This document shows, piece after piece, positions 7,289 through 16,162 of a stretch of 64,000 nt of DNA. The stretch is from Clostridiales bacterium (GTDB lineage Bacteria > Bacillota > Clostridia > Christensenellales > DUVY01). The notes beneath the pieces were generated by a model. That model was not told the DNA's origin. It did not search any database and was given only the letters and a program-made list of their open reading frames with translations. A program made the translations under genes and the position numbers. The first letter of the stretch is position 1. Each line of letters begins with the position of its first letter. The stretch lies in assembly GCA_031263605.1 (NCBI GenBank), contig JAISFM010000134.1:1-64000 (forward strand), in the 5' to 3' direction.

Positions 7289-8191
7289 ATGGGAACATCT
7301 GTTCAATATAAAAAAGGGCGCGCGTCCGATAAAATCGTGACGGTCGTTTTTTACGCGTTCGCGGCGGGGTTCGCGGCTGTGTGCCTGTATCCGTTTTTGC
7401 AGGTGCTCGTCAGCAGTTTCGCCGACGAGGTGACTTTGACGCGCGAGGGGTATCGGCTGATCCCCTCAAAATGGTCGGCGGACGCGTGGAAAACATTGTT
7501 CGGCTCGGGCGAAATCGGGTTCGCGTATCTGCTGACCGCCGGGGTCACGGCCGCGGGCACCGCGCTTTGCGTCGTCGTGACCGCAATGGCCGCCTACGCG
7601 CTTTCGGGCAAAAAACTCAAATACCGGAACTTTTTCAACTTTATCTATTATTTGACCATGCTGTTCTCCGGCGGTTTGATTCCGTATTATATTTTGGTCA
7701 GCAACTATTTGCGGCTGTCCAACAATTTGCTGGTCTATGTTATCCCGTTCGCTTTTAACGTGTGGAACATGTTTTTGCTGCGCAACTTTTTCAACGATAT
7801 CCCCGAATCGATTTTGGAGAGCGCGCGGCTGGACGGCGCGGGCGAATTTACCACCGCGTTCCGAATCGTCATTCCGCTGTCGCTGCCCGCGCTGGCCACA
7901 ATCGGCCTGTTCACCGCGCTGTCGTTTTGGAACGAGTGGATGACCAGTCTGCTGTTCATCGACAATTCAAGGTACTATACCCTGCAATACATCATCGTGC
8001 GCATGGTCAACAACGTGTCCGCCGCCGGAAATCTGGGGCAGAGCGGGTTGCCCGCCGGCGTCGTCAGCGTCCCCGCCAATACGTTGCGCCTTGCCACCGC
8101 GATCGCCACGATAGGGCCTATCGTCCTGCTGTACCCGTTTTTGCAGAAGTATTTCGTGGCGGGGCTGAGGGTTGGAGGGGTGAAAGGGTAA
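7289..8191 (+). CDS. Sugar ABC transporter permease, LplC/YtcP type (CUT1 family)
   Basis: This is the second membrane subunit of the importer. The 300-aa product has an N-terminal cytoplasmic tail and a first membrane segment around 18-44 containing LYPFLQVLVSSFAD, the typical start of LplC-type permeases. The EAA loop is ESARLDGAG (177-185) followed by FRIVIPLSLPALATIGLF. The C-terminal PFLQKYFVAGLRVGGVKG is also a family hallmark. The ATG at 7289 follows AACAGGAAAGAC, an acceptable ribosome site. It should heterodimerise with the 5376-6305 permease and receive sugar from the lipoprotein encoded at 8528. Confidence 0.94.
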   Translation: MGTSVQYKKGRASDKIVTVVFYAFAAGFAAVCLYPFLQVLVSSFADEVTLTREGYRLIPSKWSADAWKTLFGSGEIGFAYLLTAGVTAAGTALCVVVTAMAAYALSGKKLKYRNFFNFIYYLTMLFSGGLIPYYILVSNYLRLSNNLLVYVIPFAFNVWNMFLLRNFFNDIPESILESARLDGAGEFTTAFRIVIPLSLPALATIGLFTALSFWNEWMTSLLFIDNSRYYTLQYIIVRMVNNVSAAGNLGQSGLPAGVVSVPANTLRLATAIATIGPIVLLYPFLQKYFVAGLRVGGVKG

Positions 8192-8527
8192 GTGAGAATT
8201 GAGAAGTGAGAATTGAAAAGTAAGGAATATGGAAAATGTAAGATGGAAGATGGGCGGGCGGCGGCGGTTGCCGCCGGAAGTGAGAATGGAGAAGTGAGAA
8301 TTGAGAAGTGCGGTCGGGGAATATTGCGCGGGCGGTTTGCATGGGTAAAAGGGCGCGGGCATGTTCGGTAGAGATTGCCGCGTCGCGCTTTGCGCTCCTC
8401 GCAATGATAGTTACAGTTAAAAGTTTTTGGGAAAGGCGCGGAAAACACTTTTTTCAAAAAGGGTTTTTCGCAACAGTATAAATAAAACAACAACAAAAAT
8501 AAAACGACAAAAAAGGAAACGGAAAGT
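8192..8527. repeat. Upstream stack of the binding-protein gene: heptamers, GC hairpin, dispersed repeat, alternative hairpins
   Basis: In order it holds an AATTGAG array, a GGAAGAT array, a GC-rich hairpin (GGCGGC...TTGCCGCC near 8250-8275), another AATTGAG array, a GATTGCCGCG/CTCCTCGCAATGAC repeat (about 8370-8407) and the alternative-hairpin element (8415-8472). An A-rich stretch then leads to the ribosome site. The same order recurs before 12639 and, with variations, before 16163. Confidence 0.7.
8415..8472 (+). promoter_or_regulatory. Alternative-hairpin element, copy 1
   Basis: AGTTTTTGGGAAAG can pair with CTTTTTTCAAAAA (hairpin 1). GGAAAACACTTTTT can instead pair with AAAAAGGGTTTTTC (hairpin 2). 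The two share the middle strand, so they exclude each other, as in an attenuator. It lies about 55 bases before the lipoprotein start. Function is inferred from structure only. Confidence 0.55.
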
Positions 8528-10258
8528 ATGAAACGGAAATGGACTGGGCTGGTGGCGGCGGCGTTGGCGGTTGCGCTTGGGGTTGGGGCGTTGGGCGGCT
8601 GCGCGCCGAAAGGCGACGCAGGGGACGCGCGCTTTTATTTGTGGAGCGACGACGGCGCGACGCCCGCCGGGTTTGCCGACGTTTTGGGCGCGTTCAACGA
8701 GGGCGCGGGCAGGGAAATGGGCGTGAAACTGCAATTTTCGTTCGACACGCAGAGCGATTACAAGCAGAATCTGAACCTCGCGATCGCGTCGGGGCAGAAC
8801 AAGTACGACGCGGTGTTCGACGCCGCGTGGGTCTATCTGTCGGAGTTCGCCAAAAAGGACTATTACTACGAGTTGTCGGGGTACTTCAACAGCGACGCTT
8901 ACGCCGGCTTGAAGGGCGCGTTCGACGCGGAGTTTTTGAACAACAACAAATTCAACAACGGCGTTTACGGCGTCCCGCTGACCGAAACCTTTTCCGATAT
9001 TACGGTCGCGTATTTGCGCAAGGACTGGCGCGTCGAATGCGCCGCCGATACAGGGTGGGCGAAGCCCGCGGGCATTTCGACTTCGGCCGTGGCCGCCGCG
9101 GATTTGGCGGACGGCGTGGACAACTTCGACGAATTGGAATATTACCTGTATTGGGTCAAGGCGAAAAAGGATGGCGTTGTGCCCGCTTTGAGCAATAACG
9201 ACGCGACATGGGGCGCGTGGGACTTGATCAACACGCGCATACTGCCCGCCAAAAGCGCGCAGGACGCGGTGAATGACGGCGTTAAAACGAACATACTCGT
9301 CCGGCAGGGCGTAGAGGCTTCGGCGTATATCAGGAACGGCGAAGTGAGGGCCGCGGACATTAAGGAGTTTTTAAGCCCGGCCGCGGCGAAGGGCGCGAGC
9401 GGCTTCCCGCCGGGGTTCGATACGCCGGACCCCAAATGGCAGGGCGATTTCCTGACGGCGCGGCGGTGGAGGGACGACGGGATTATCGGCGCGGACGTGA
9501 TGGGGACGACGGACTCAGACGCCAAATTCAAGGCCGGTTTGGGCGGCGCGGTCGTGCAGACGATCAACAACTTCGCCGCCGTGGAAACGCAGTTGAAGGC
9601 CAACAACCCCGGCGCGGAATTGGAGATTTACGTCAACGACCCGGCTATCCGCGAGAAAAGGAACGGCTACGCGCAGACCGATTACAAGGCGTGGAACTTT
9701 TTATGCATCCCCAAAACCGTGCCGCAGGCGAAGGCCGACAAGATCATGAAATTTTTGAATTGGCTGTTCGAGAGCCGCGAAAACCACGACTTGTTCCAAT
9801 ACGGGATTCGGGGCAGGCATTGGGACGCGGCGCGGGACGAAAACGGCGCGGAGATCGAGGGGACGGTCAGCACGGCGGGCATGGAGGCGTACGCGTTCCC
9901 CGCGTATGAATTGACGTGGAACCAAAATTATATCCGCGTGCAGTCGGCAAGCGACCCCAAAGTCACGGAGTATTCGCGCTATATGTACGACAGTTCGCGC
10001 TATGTCTCCATTTTGTATTCGGGCTTTACGTTCGACCCGCAGAGGACGACCGAATTGTCCAACGCGGTCAACAATGCGACGTTGGGCAGCGCGGTCACCA
10101 AGGCGCAGAGTTACCGGCTGGGGCAAATCGCCGGCCCCGTCGAGGCGTGGAACGCCGAATTGTCGGGCAGACACGGCAATGTTGCGCTGCAAGGCGCGGC
10201 GGATGTGATAAAGGACGAGATTATAGGGCAGTTGCAGGCGTATGTTGACGGTTTGTAA
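8528..10258 (+). CDS. Extracellular sugar-binding lipoprotein of the ABC importer (LipO/YtcQ type)
   Basis: The 576-aa product begins MKRKWTGLVAAALAVALGVG and has a lipobox LGGC with Cys25, so it is anchored in the outer leaflet of the membrane. The mature part is an extracellular solute-binding protein family 1 fold: an opening FYLWSDDGATPAGF strand, SGQNKYDAVFDAAWVYLSEF, GVYGVPLTETFSDITVAYLRKDW and a later KIMKFLNWLFESRENHDLFQYG. The length fits the long LipO class that pairs with LplB/LplC permeases. The ATG at 8528 follows AAAAAAGGAAACGGAAAGT. It captures the oligosaccharide and hands it to the two permeases upstream. The ligand cannot be deduced directly; the surrounding GH130 genes suggest a mannose-containing glycan. 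Confidence 0.92.
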   Translation: MKRKWTGLVAAALAVALGVGALGGCAPKGDAGDARFYLWSDDGATPAGFADVLGAFNEGAGREMGVKLQFSFDTQSDYKQNLNLAIASGQNKYDAVFDAAWVYLSEFAKKDYYYELSGYFNSDAYAGLKGAFDAEFLNNNKFNNGVYGVPLTETFSDITVAYLRKDWRVECAADTGWAKPAGISTSAVAAADLADGVDNFDELEYYLYWVKAKKDGVVPALSNNDATWGAWDLINTRILPAKSAQDAVNDGVKTNILVRQGVEASAYIRNGEVRAADIKEFLSPAAAKGASGFPPGFDTPDPKWQGDFLTARRWRDDGIIGADVMGTTDSDAKFKAGLGGAVVQTINNFAAVETQLKANNPGAELEIYVNDPAIREKRNGYAQTDYKAWNFLCIPKTVPQAKADKIMKFLNWLFESRENHDLFQYGIRGRHWDAARDENGAEIEGTVSTAGMEAYAFPAYELTWNQNYIRVQSASDPKVTEYSRYMYDSSRYVSILYSGFTFDPQRTTELSNAVNNATLGSAVTKAQSYRLGQIAGPVEAWNAELSGRHGNVALQGAADVIKDEIIGQLQAYVDGL

Positions 10259-10469
10259 GGGAAAGGGAAAAGGAAGATGGAAGATGGAAGATGGATTGTC
10301 GCGCGTTATTCGCGCGGGGACAATCAATCAAATCGGTTGAGATTCTTCACTGCGTTCAGAATGACAGGTTTTAGCGGAATGACAACCCTAACTCGCGCGC
10401 GAGAAACGCGCGACCGACTTTCTTCCATCTTCCATCTTACATAGTCATCATATCTTACATAGTGAAAGC
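10259..10469. repeat. Spacer bounded by inverted GGAAGAT heptamers
   Basis: The left end is GGAAGATGGAAGATGG (about 10272-10293) and the right end is the complement CCATCTTCCATCTTAC (about 10425-10440). Inside is the hairpin TTGTCGCGCG/CGCGCGGGGAC, also found near 43.18, 49.28 and 62.57 kb. Confidence 0.65.
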
Positions 10470-11990
10470 ATGAGCATATTGAGAAAAACTTTATTTTTGT
10501 TTGCTTTGTGCGCGTTCGCGGCGTTTTGGCCGGCACGGGGGTTGGCGCGCGCCGACGGGGTTGTGCCCGCGCGGAACGCCGTCGCGGACTATTGCGGCGA
10601 AAGCAATTTTTCGGTCTATCTCGACGCGGAAAAAACTCTATACGCGTCCGGCGCGAACGCCGTCGGGCAGTTGGGGCGCGGCTTTCGGGACGGCGGCAAA
10701 AAAATACAGCCGCTGACGCATAGGGTTTTGGAACGCGTCGCGATGTTTGATACCGGAAAATCAGGGTTTACGCTGGCGGTCACCGAGGACGGCGGGGTTT
10801 GGGCGTGGGGCAGCAACGAGTTCGGGCAATGCGGGCAGGCCGCGGTCAAAATCGACCCCGAAAACTGCGTAACCGCGCCCGCGCAAATCGCCTTGCCCGA
10901 CGGGGCGGTTCCGGCGGCCGTCGCGGCGGGCGAGCGGCATTCGCTGCTGCTCGGCGCGGACGGCGGCGTGTACGCGTGGGGCAGCAACAGCGCGGGGCAG
11001 TTGGGGCTGGGCTTGCCCGTTTCGCGGCAAACGTTTGCCGACAGGCCGTCGAAAATTTCGCGCGCCTATTTCGGCGGGCAAAGTGTCGCCGCGGTCGCGG
11101 CGGCGGGCGATTCGAGTTTCGCCCTTTGCGAAACCGGCGAGGTCTACGCGTGGGGCGACGGCGGCGACGGTTTGCTGGCCGACGGGGCGGGCTACGGCCA
11201 AACCGCCGCCGTGCCGCAAAGGACGCTCCTGTCCGGCGTGAAAAAGATTTCCGCCGAAGGCGCGACCGCGATGGCGTTGACCGACGAGAGCCGGATTTAC
11301 GTTTGGGGCTCCAATACGTCCAAGCAGTTCGGCATACCGGAATTTACGGGGAACAAGAGCGACGCGCCGCAAGAGGTCGTGAAAACGGTCGATATACGCG
11401 GCGAGGATGTCGCGGGCGAGTTTACGGATATTCTGTGCGGCGGGATCGCGAATTTCGCGCTGTCGAACGGCGGCCGCGTGTTCGCGTTCGGCGCGGGCGG
11501 GCGGGGCGAGTTGGGGTTCGACGCGCGCGACGCGGAAAGATACGGCTCGTCCTATGCCGCGCTGCCCAACGTGACCGCGCCCACCGCCGTGACCTTTTAT
11601 AAGCCGCTCGACATCGAGGCAATCACGGCCGGAAACGACGCCGCTTTGCAAGGGAAATTGCCCGTCGACAAGACCGCCGTCGCGGACGTGACGGTCAAAC
11701 GGCTGGTCAATTCGATCGGGGCGCGGACCTTTGTCGAGGACGCGGACGGCCGTCTGTGGTCGTGGGGCGACAACACCGACGGCATGGCCGCCAGCGGCGA
11801 CTTGAACGCCGCGAGCGTGCCCGTGCGCTCCACGCTGTATCGGAACGGCGATTACGACAAGGAAATTACGTCCAAAAATTACTTGTTGCAGCCGATCGTC
11901 GGCTTGGCCGTGATTTTCGGCGTGGCGGCGGTTTTGATCGGATGGGCGGAGGTGAAGAGAGGGAGGGCGCATGGAAGAGGTAAGATGTAA
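10470..11990 (+). CDS. Secreted RCC1-like beta-propeller with C-terminal membrane anchor
   Basis: The 506-aa product has a signal peptide (hydrophobic 7-20, then ARGLARA) and at least seven RCC1-type repeats of the form (V/L)(W/Y)AWG(S/D)N..GQLG. The landmarks are LYASGANAVGQLG (57-69), VWAWGSNEFGQCG (110-122), VYAWGSNSAGQLG (167-179), VYAWGDGGDG (225-234), IYVWGSNTSKQFG (276-288), VFAFGAGGRGELG (337-349) and LWSWGDNTDG (429-438). A hydrophobic segment at about 474-492 followed by basic residues anchors it. RCC1 propellers are protein- or ligand-binding scaffolds; bacterial secreted forms are mostly uncharacterised. It follows the transporter genes on the same strand, so a role in surface glycan handling is possible but unproven. 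The ribosome site is weak. Confidence 0.85.
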   Translation: MSILRKTLFLFALCAFAAFWPARGLARADGVVPARNAVADYCGESNFSVYLDAEKTLYASGANAVGQLGRGFRDGGKKIQPLTHRVLERVAMFDTGKSGFTLAVTEDGGVWAWGSNEFGQCGQAAVKIDPENCVTAPAQIALPDGAVPAAVAAGERHSLLLGADGGVYAWGSNSAGQLGLGLPVSRQTFADRPSKISRAYFGGQSVAAVAAAGDSSFALCETGEVYAWGDGGDGLLADGAGYGQTAAVPQRTLLSGVKKISAEGATAMALTDESRIYVWGSNTSKQFGIPEFTGNKSDAPQEVVKTVDIRGEDVAGEFTDILCGGIANFALSNGGRVFAFGAGGRGELGFDARDAERYGSSYAALPNVTAPTAVTFYKPLDIEAITAGNDAALQGKLPVDKTAVADVTVKRLVNSIGARTFVEDADGRLWSWGDNTDGMAASGDLNAASVPVRSTLYRNGDYDKEITSKNYLLQPIVGLAVIFGVAAVLIGWAEVKRGRAHGRGKM

Positions 11991-12638
11991 GATGGAAGAT
12001 GGAAGATGGGCGGGCGGCGGCGGTTGCCGCCGGAAGTGAGAATGGAGAAGGGAGAAGTGTGGGCGGGGAACATTGCGCGGGGCGTTCCTGTGTTTGGTAG
12101 AGATTGCCGCGTCGCGCTTCGCGCTCCTCGCAATGACGTGGACGGCGCGGGCGGCTCGTGATGATGGGACGGTGTGGGCGGCTTGTGAGGGCGAAAGCAG
12201 TACACAGTCCACAGTTTCGGTCGAGGGATATTGCGCGGGCGTTCCTCTGTCCGGTAGAGATTGCCGCGTCGGACGCTTTACGCGTCCTCCTCGCAATGAC
12301 GGGACGCGTTAATGACATGTCGCGTTTATGCGCAACGCGGTTTGTACACCCCCGCTTGCGATGACAAAAAAGGCGCGGGCGGCTCGCACGGGTCACAGGG
12401 GCGCGGACGGCTAACTTTACAAGACTAAAACGGTGAAAGTTTTTGGGAAAGGCGCGGAAAACACTTTTTTCAAAAAGGGTTTTCCGCAACATTATAAATA
12501 AAAAGAACAACAAATAAAAACACAAACAAAACAAAATCAAAACCATAACAAAAAATCAAATCAAAACAAATCAAAACAAATCAAAACAAATCAAAACAAA
12601 TCAAAACAAAAACACAAACAAAAAGGAAACGAAAAAAG
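11991..12638. repeat. 648-bp repeat mosaic with alternative hairpin and A-rich decamer leader
   Basis: It repeats the order seen at 8192-8527: a GGAAGAT array, a GC-rich hairpin, an AATTGAG-like stretch, two dispersed GATTGCCGCG repeats (about 12103-12137 and 12258-12300) and the alternative-hairpin element (12432-12492). Then come about 130 bases very poor in G, including five exact TCAAAACAAA decamers (12561-12610), before the AAAAAGGAAACGAAAAAAG ribosome site. Confidence 0.7.
12432..12492 (+). promoter_or_regulatory. Alternative-hairpin element, copy 2
   Basis: It is nearly identical to the element at 8415-8472 over about 60 bases (AAAGTTTTTGGGAAAGGCGC, GGAAAACACTTTTTTC, AAAAAGGGTTTTCCGCAAC). 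It sits upstream of another large lipoprotein gene in the same orientation. Confidence 0.55.
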
Positions 12639-15587
12639 ATGAAAAAGAAATTTTTTGCGCTGGCGATTGCGGCGTTGATGTGTGTGAATTTGTTGGCGGC
12701 TTGCGGGACGCGGGTGGGGGGAGACGGATTAGCCGTTACGGACGGCGGCGGCTCGGTGCACGCGCCCGAAACGCCCGCGGTTGAAACGCCCGAATTGCCC
12801 GCGTTGAATCGGCCGTCCGCGCTCTATTACGACGCGGGTGCGAAAATTTTGTCGTGGGAAACGGTCGAGGGCGCGGCGAGCGGGTATTCCGTCCTCGTGA
12901 AACGGGGCGCGGCCGACGTTGTGGACGAAACGGCGGAGCGGGCGGAAACGGCTCTCGGCGGTTTGGAGGCCGGGGACTATTCGGCCGCCGTCAAGGCCAA
13001 GGCGGTCGCCAATTATTATCGGGAATCCGAAACGGCGGTTTACGCCTTTACGGTCGGCGGCGGCGCGACGGGCGTTCAGCCGACGCAAAAAACGCCGCAG
13101 CCCGAAACCTTTGCCTACGACGCGGACGCAGACCGGTTCTTTTGGTCGGACGCGGCGGGGGGCAACGGGTATGTTTTAGAGGTGTTCGACGCCGAAAACG
13201 TCCGCCGCCTTCGGTACGACGGCATCGAAAATTCCGCGAGCGCGGCGACGCTGGCGATCGGCGCGTATACCGCCGCGCTCACCGTGTCGGGCGACGGCGT
13301 CGAGTATGCGGACTCCGACGAAAAGACGGTTAGTTTCGCGATAGCGAGTTTCGGGGCGTTGCCCGCGCCGCAGAATTTGAGCGTCGCCGACGGCAATTTG
13401 ACCTGGGACGCGGTTCCGCACACGTCGGGCGCGGAGATCCGCGCGGTCGATTTGGCCGGCGGCGCGGCCGTGGCTGTGCAGCCGAAATTCTCCGCGCCCA
13501 ATCAATTGATTTTGGCCGATATGGGCGTGGACGCGGGCAGTTACAGAATTTACGCCGCGCTGACGTCCAACCGCCACGACGCGGCGAAAAGCGCGGAGTC
13601 GGACGCGCCCGTCAAATTGGAGCGCGCGGCCTCGTTCAACGCCTCGCAAATCGCCTCCTTTAACGGCAATTCGCCCCGCGGCGAACACGGCGCGGCGGGG
13701 CTTACGACGGTCAACGGCGTAACTTGCGCCGAAATCAGGCCGACGGCGGACGGCTGGGGGCGCGTCGCGAGCGCGGACTTTTCTCTGGACTTTTCCAAAA
13801 ATCCCGTGGCGTATATGGCGGTCGAAAGCGTCGGCGTGGGCGGGTACCATATGCAGGCCGTCGAGGGCGACCAGACCTATTTAGTCGTGCCCGATACCCA
13901 GAAAACCGGCGGCGCGGTCGTCGATTTGGCGCGGAAAACGGGGCTTTCGGGCTTTAAAACGGTTTATGTGCGGATCGGCGTCAACAACTCGACCAGCACG
14001 GACGCGAACGACGCGCGGGTGTATTACCGGGAAATCAAAATCCTGTATATCTCCCTCGTTACGCCCCCCGCGCCCTCTCAACTCGGCCCCGTGACCGGCC
14101 CGGCGGTCGATAACAGGGGGTCGGTTACGTGGACGCCGCCGGCCAACGCCGAATGGAACGCTTTCGGCGTTACCGTCGCGGACAAGGACGACCCGGAGGA
14201 TATTGTATTCGAGGGCGAGACGGGCGCGGCGGGTTTTCCCGCGTATACGCTGCCCGCGGGGATTTACAGGGCGGCGGTCACCGCCAAAAATACGGCTTGG
14301 GCGCAGGTCGGGGAGTCGGAGCCCGTGGAGTTTTTATTCAAGGTGACCGACATCGTCCGGTATCCCGCCGCGCAGATCGATACGGCGGCGGGCGCGTTCG
14401 AGACCGCGAAGGATATACAGGCCGCCTATCACGGGGAAAGCGGCCGCGCCGTGCTGAACAGCGCGGGCATATCGGATACCTATGGCTGGATACGCCCCAA
14501 AACAGGGGTTTCGGTCAATATGGACAAAAACCCCTTGGCGGTCGTTCATACGTCGGCCGCGTCGGGCGGGTATTTTATCAAATGCAGTTTCGACGGGTCG
14601 GGCGCGGCCGAGGACGTTTGCGGGGACGTGAAAAACAACAATTACAGCGAGCCGCGCGATTTGCTGTTCCGCTTGAACGCAAATTCGGCCGCGCAGGACG
14701 GCGGCGGCGTTACGTGGACGGGCATTAAAACCGATTATAAATTCATGCCGGGCGTGACCGCTCTCGCCGACAGCGGCAACGGCATGACGAGCACCGTGAC
14801 GGTCGCGGGCATCGATTTACTGTACGTCGAGGAGTACGAGGAAATCGACGCGCCGCCCGAGCCCGTCAAGTTGGATGCGCCCGCGGACTTCGAGATCGCC
14901 GGCGCGCTGCTGGCCGCCCGCCCCGTCGCGGGCAACGCCGCCTATACGCCGGTCTACGACGTAAACGTGACGCACGACGGCGGCGGGGGCGAGGCGGTTT
15001 ACTCGGGGACGGATTTGCCGTCGCCGCAGGTCAATTTGTCCGCTTTGGCGTTGGCCGTCGGGGAAACGTATACCGTTTCGATCGCCGCGAAGGGCGACGG
15101 CGTGTATTTCGCCGATTCCGACCCGGGGACGCGGCAGTTCATATACGCCTCGAAAGTGAGCGTAACCGACTTTTCCGCGGTAAGCGTCGCCCAACGGCAG
15201 GGCAATATAACGGTCGCGTCGAAGGGCGCGGACGGCCTATTGCTGTGGGTTGACGGGACGGCTTGGGGAATCGCCGCGGTCGCGCTGCCGGTTGCGGACG
15301 GCGCGCTTTCGGACAACTGCGCGCTGATCGTTGAGTTCGGCGCGGTGACGGCGGGCGCGAACCGCGCGTATCGGTACTACGTGGGCGCGAGCGGGACAGC
15401 CTTTACTTCGGATTTGGGCGGCGATCAGCCTGTGTCCGCGAATACCGCCTATGTTTACAGTTTGGCGGGCGCGGCGACGACGGGCGGCAACTTTTATTTG
15501 GGGCTGGGCTTCGGCGGCGGTTCGGCGACGCGGACGATGTTGGTCAAGTCCGTTCAAATTGTCGAATACGCGTTGGTAAGCGATTGA
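12639..15587 (+). CDS. Large modular surface lipoprotein with Fn3-like and recurrent GWG modules
   Basis: The 982-aa lipoprotein begins MKKKFFALAIAALMCVNLLA with lipobox LAAC (Cys22). No catalytic domain is recognised. Residues 45-330 hold three Fn3-like repeats of the form WETVEGAASGYSVLVK ... GDYSAAVKAK. Two copies of a beta-rich module (nt about 13630-14060 and 14345-14840) carry ADGWGRVA or DTYGWIRP, then KNPVAYM or KNPLAVVH, then GGYHM or GGYFI. The C-terminal third has a linker Fn3-like domain and a terminal module (from VSVTDFSAV) that closely parallel those of the 26208 protein. It is most simply a carbohydrate-binding or matrix protein. The ATG at 12639 follows a good ribosome site. 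Confidence 0.8.
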   Translation: MKKKFFALAIAALMCVNLLAACGTRVGGDGLAVTDGGGSVHAPETPAVETPELPALNRPSALYYDAGAKILSWETVEGAASGYSVLVKRGAADVVDETAERAETALGGLEAGDYSAAVKAKAVANYYRESETAVYAFTVGGGATGVQPTQKTPQPETFAYDADADRFFWSDAAGGNGYVLEVFDAENVRRLRYDGIENSASAATLAIGAYTAALTVSGDGVEYADSDEKTVSFAIASFGALPAPQNLSVADGNLTWDAVPHTSGAEIRAVDLAGGAAVAVQPKFSAPNQLILADMGVDAGSYRIYAALTSNRHDAAKSAESDAPVKLERAASFNASQIASFNGNSPRGEHGAAGLTTVNGVTCAEIRPTADGWGRVASADFSLDFSKNPVAYMAVESVGVGGYHMQAVEGDQTYLVVPDTQKTGGAVVDLARKTGLSGFKTVYVRIGVNNSTSTDANDARVYYREIKILYISLVTPPAPSQLGPVTGPAVDNRGSVTWTPPANAEWNAFGVTVADKDDPEDIVFEGETGAAGFPAYTLPAGIYRAAVTAKNTAWAQVGESEPVEFLFKVTDIVRYPAAQIDTAAGAFETAKDIQAAYHGESGRAVLNSAGISDTYGWIRPKTGVSVNMDKNPLAVVHTSAASGGYFIKCSFDGSGAAEDVCGDVKNNNYSEPRDLLFRLNANSAAQDGGGVTWTGIKTDYKFMPGVTALADSGNGMTSTVTVAGIDLLYVEEYEEIDAPPEPVKLDAPADFEIAGALLAARPVAGNAAYTPVYDVNVTHDGGGGEAVYSGTDLPSPQVNLSALALAVGETYTVSIAAKGDGVYFADSDPGTRQFIYASKVSVTDFSAVSVAQRQGNITVASKGADGLLLWVDGTAWGIAAVALPVADGALSDNCALIVEFGAVTAGANRAYRYYVGASGTAFTSDLGGDQPVSANTAYVYSLAGAATTGGNFYLGLGFGGGSATRTMLVKSVQIVEYALVSD

Positions 15588-16162
15588 GTGACTATGGAAG
15601 ATGTAAGATGGAAGATGGAAGATGGGCGGGCGGCGGCTATTGCCGCCGGAAGTGAGAATTGAGAAGTGAGAATTGAGAAGTGCGGTCGAGGACATTGCGC
15701 GGGCGTTCGCGCAGTCCACAGTGCACAGTGCATAGTGCACAGTTTCGGTCGGGGGACATTGCGCAAAGCGTACCCCTGTCCGGTAGAGATTGCCGCGTCG
15801 CGCTTCGCGCTCCTCGCAATGACAAACGGGGCGTTCCCCTGTAATGACAACGAGTGCGCGGACATTCCCCTGTATGCGGCGCGCGGGCGTTCCTGTGTTT
15901 GGTAGGGATTGCCGCGTCGCGCTTCGCGCTCCTCGCAATGACAAACGGGGCGTTTCTCTGTAATGACAACGAGTGCGCGAGCATTCCCCTGTATACGACG
16001 CGCGGCGTTCCCCTTTGTTGAAAGTTTTTGGAAAGAGGGCGCGGGGGGAAACTTTTTTCAAAAAAGTTTCCCCCTGCACAACGCGCAAAATTACTTGACC
16101 GACACTAACCACTAACCACTAACCACTGACCACTGACCACTAAAAAAGGAGTTCAGGAAGAA
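15588..16162. repeat. 575-bp repeat mosaic with alternative hairpin and CTAACCA heptamers
   Basis: It contains a GGAAGAT array, a GC-rich hairpin, AATTGAG and CACAGTG arrays, two dispersed GATTGCCGCG repeats, and a strong hairpin (16046-16076: GGGGGAAACTTTTTT, one-base loop, AAAAAAGTTTCCCCC) with the alternative partner GAAAGTTTTTGGAAAG just before it. A CTAACCA/CTGACCA array (about 16103-16143) comes immediately before the AAAAAAGGAG ribosome site. Confidence 0.7.

Noticed and set aside
8470-8485. TATAAA near 8476 as a promoter of the binding-protein gene
   Set aside because: No acceptable -35 box lies 16-18 bases upstream, and the A/T content makes a chance match likely.
10470-11990. Eukaryotic contamination because of RCC1 repeats
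   Set aside because: Base composition, flanking repeats, the bacterial signal peptide and the membrane anchor are the same as for the neighbours.
12041-12364. Short ORFs inside dispersed repeats (here and in most spacers)
   Set aside because: They have Arg/Ala/Ser-rich products such as 'IAASRFALLAMT' that recur wherever the hairpin repeat occurs. They are translated repeats, not genes.
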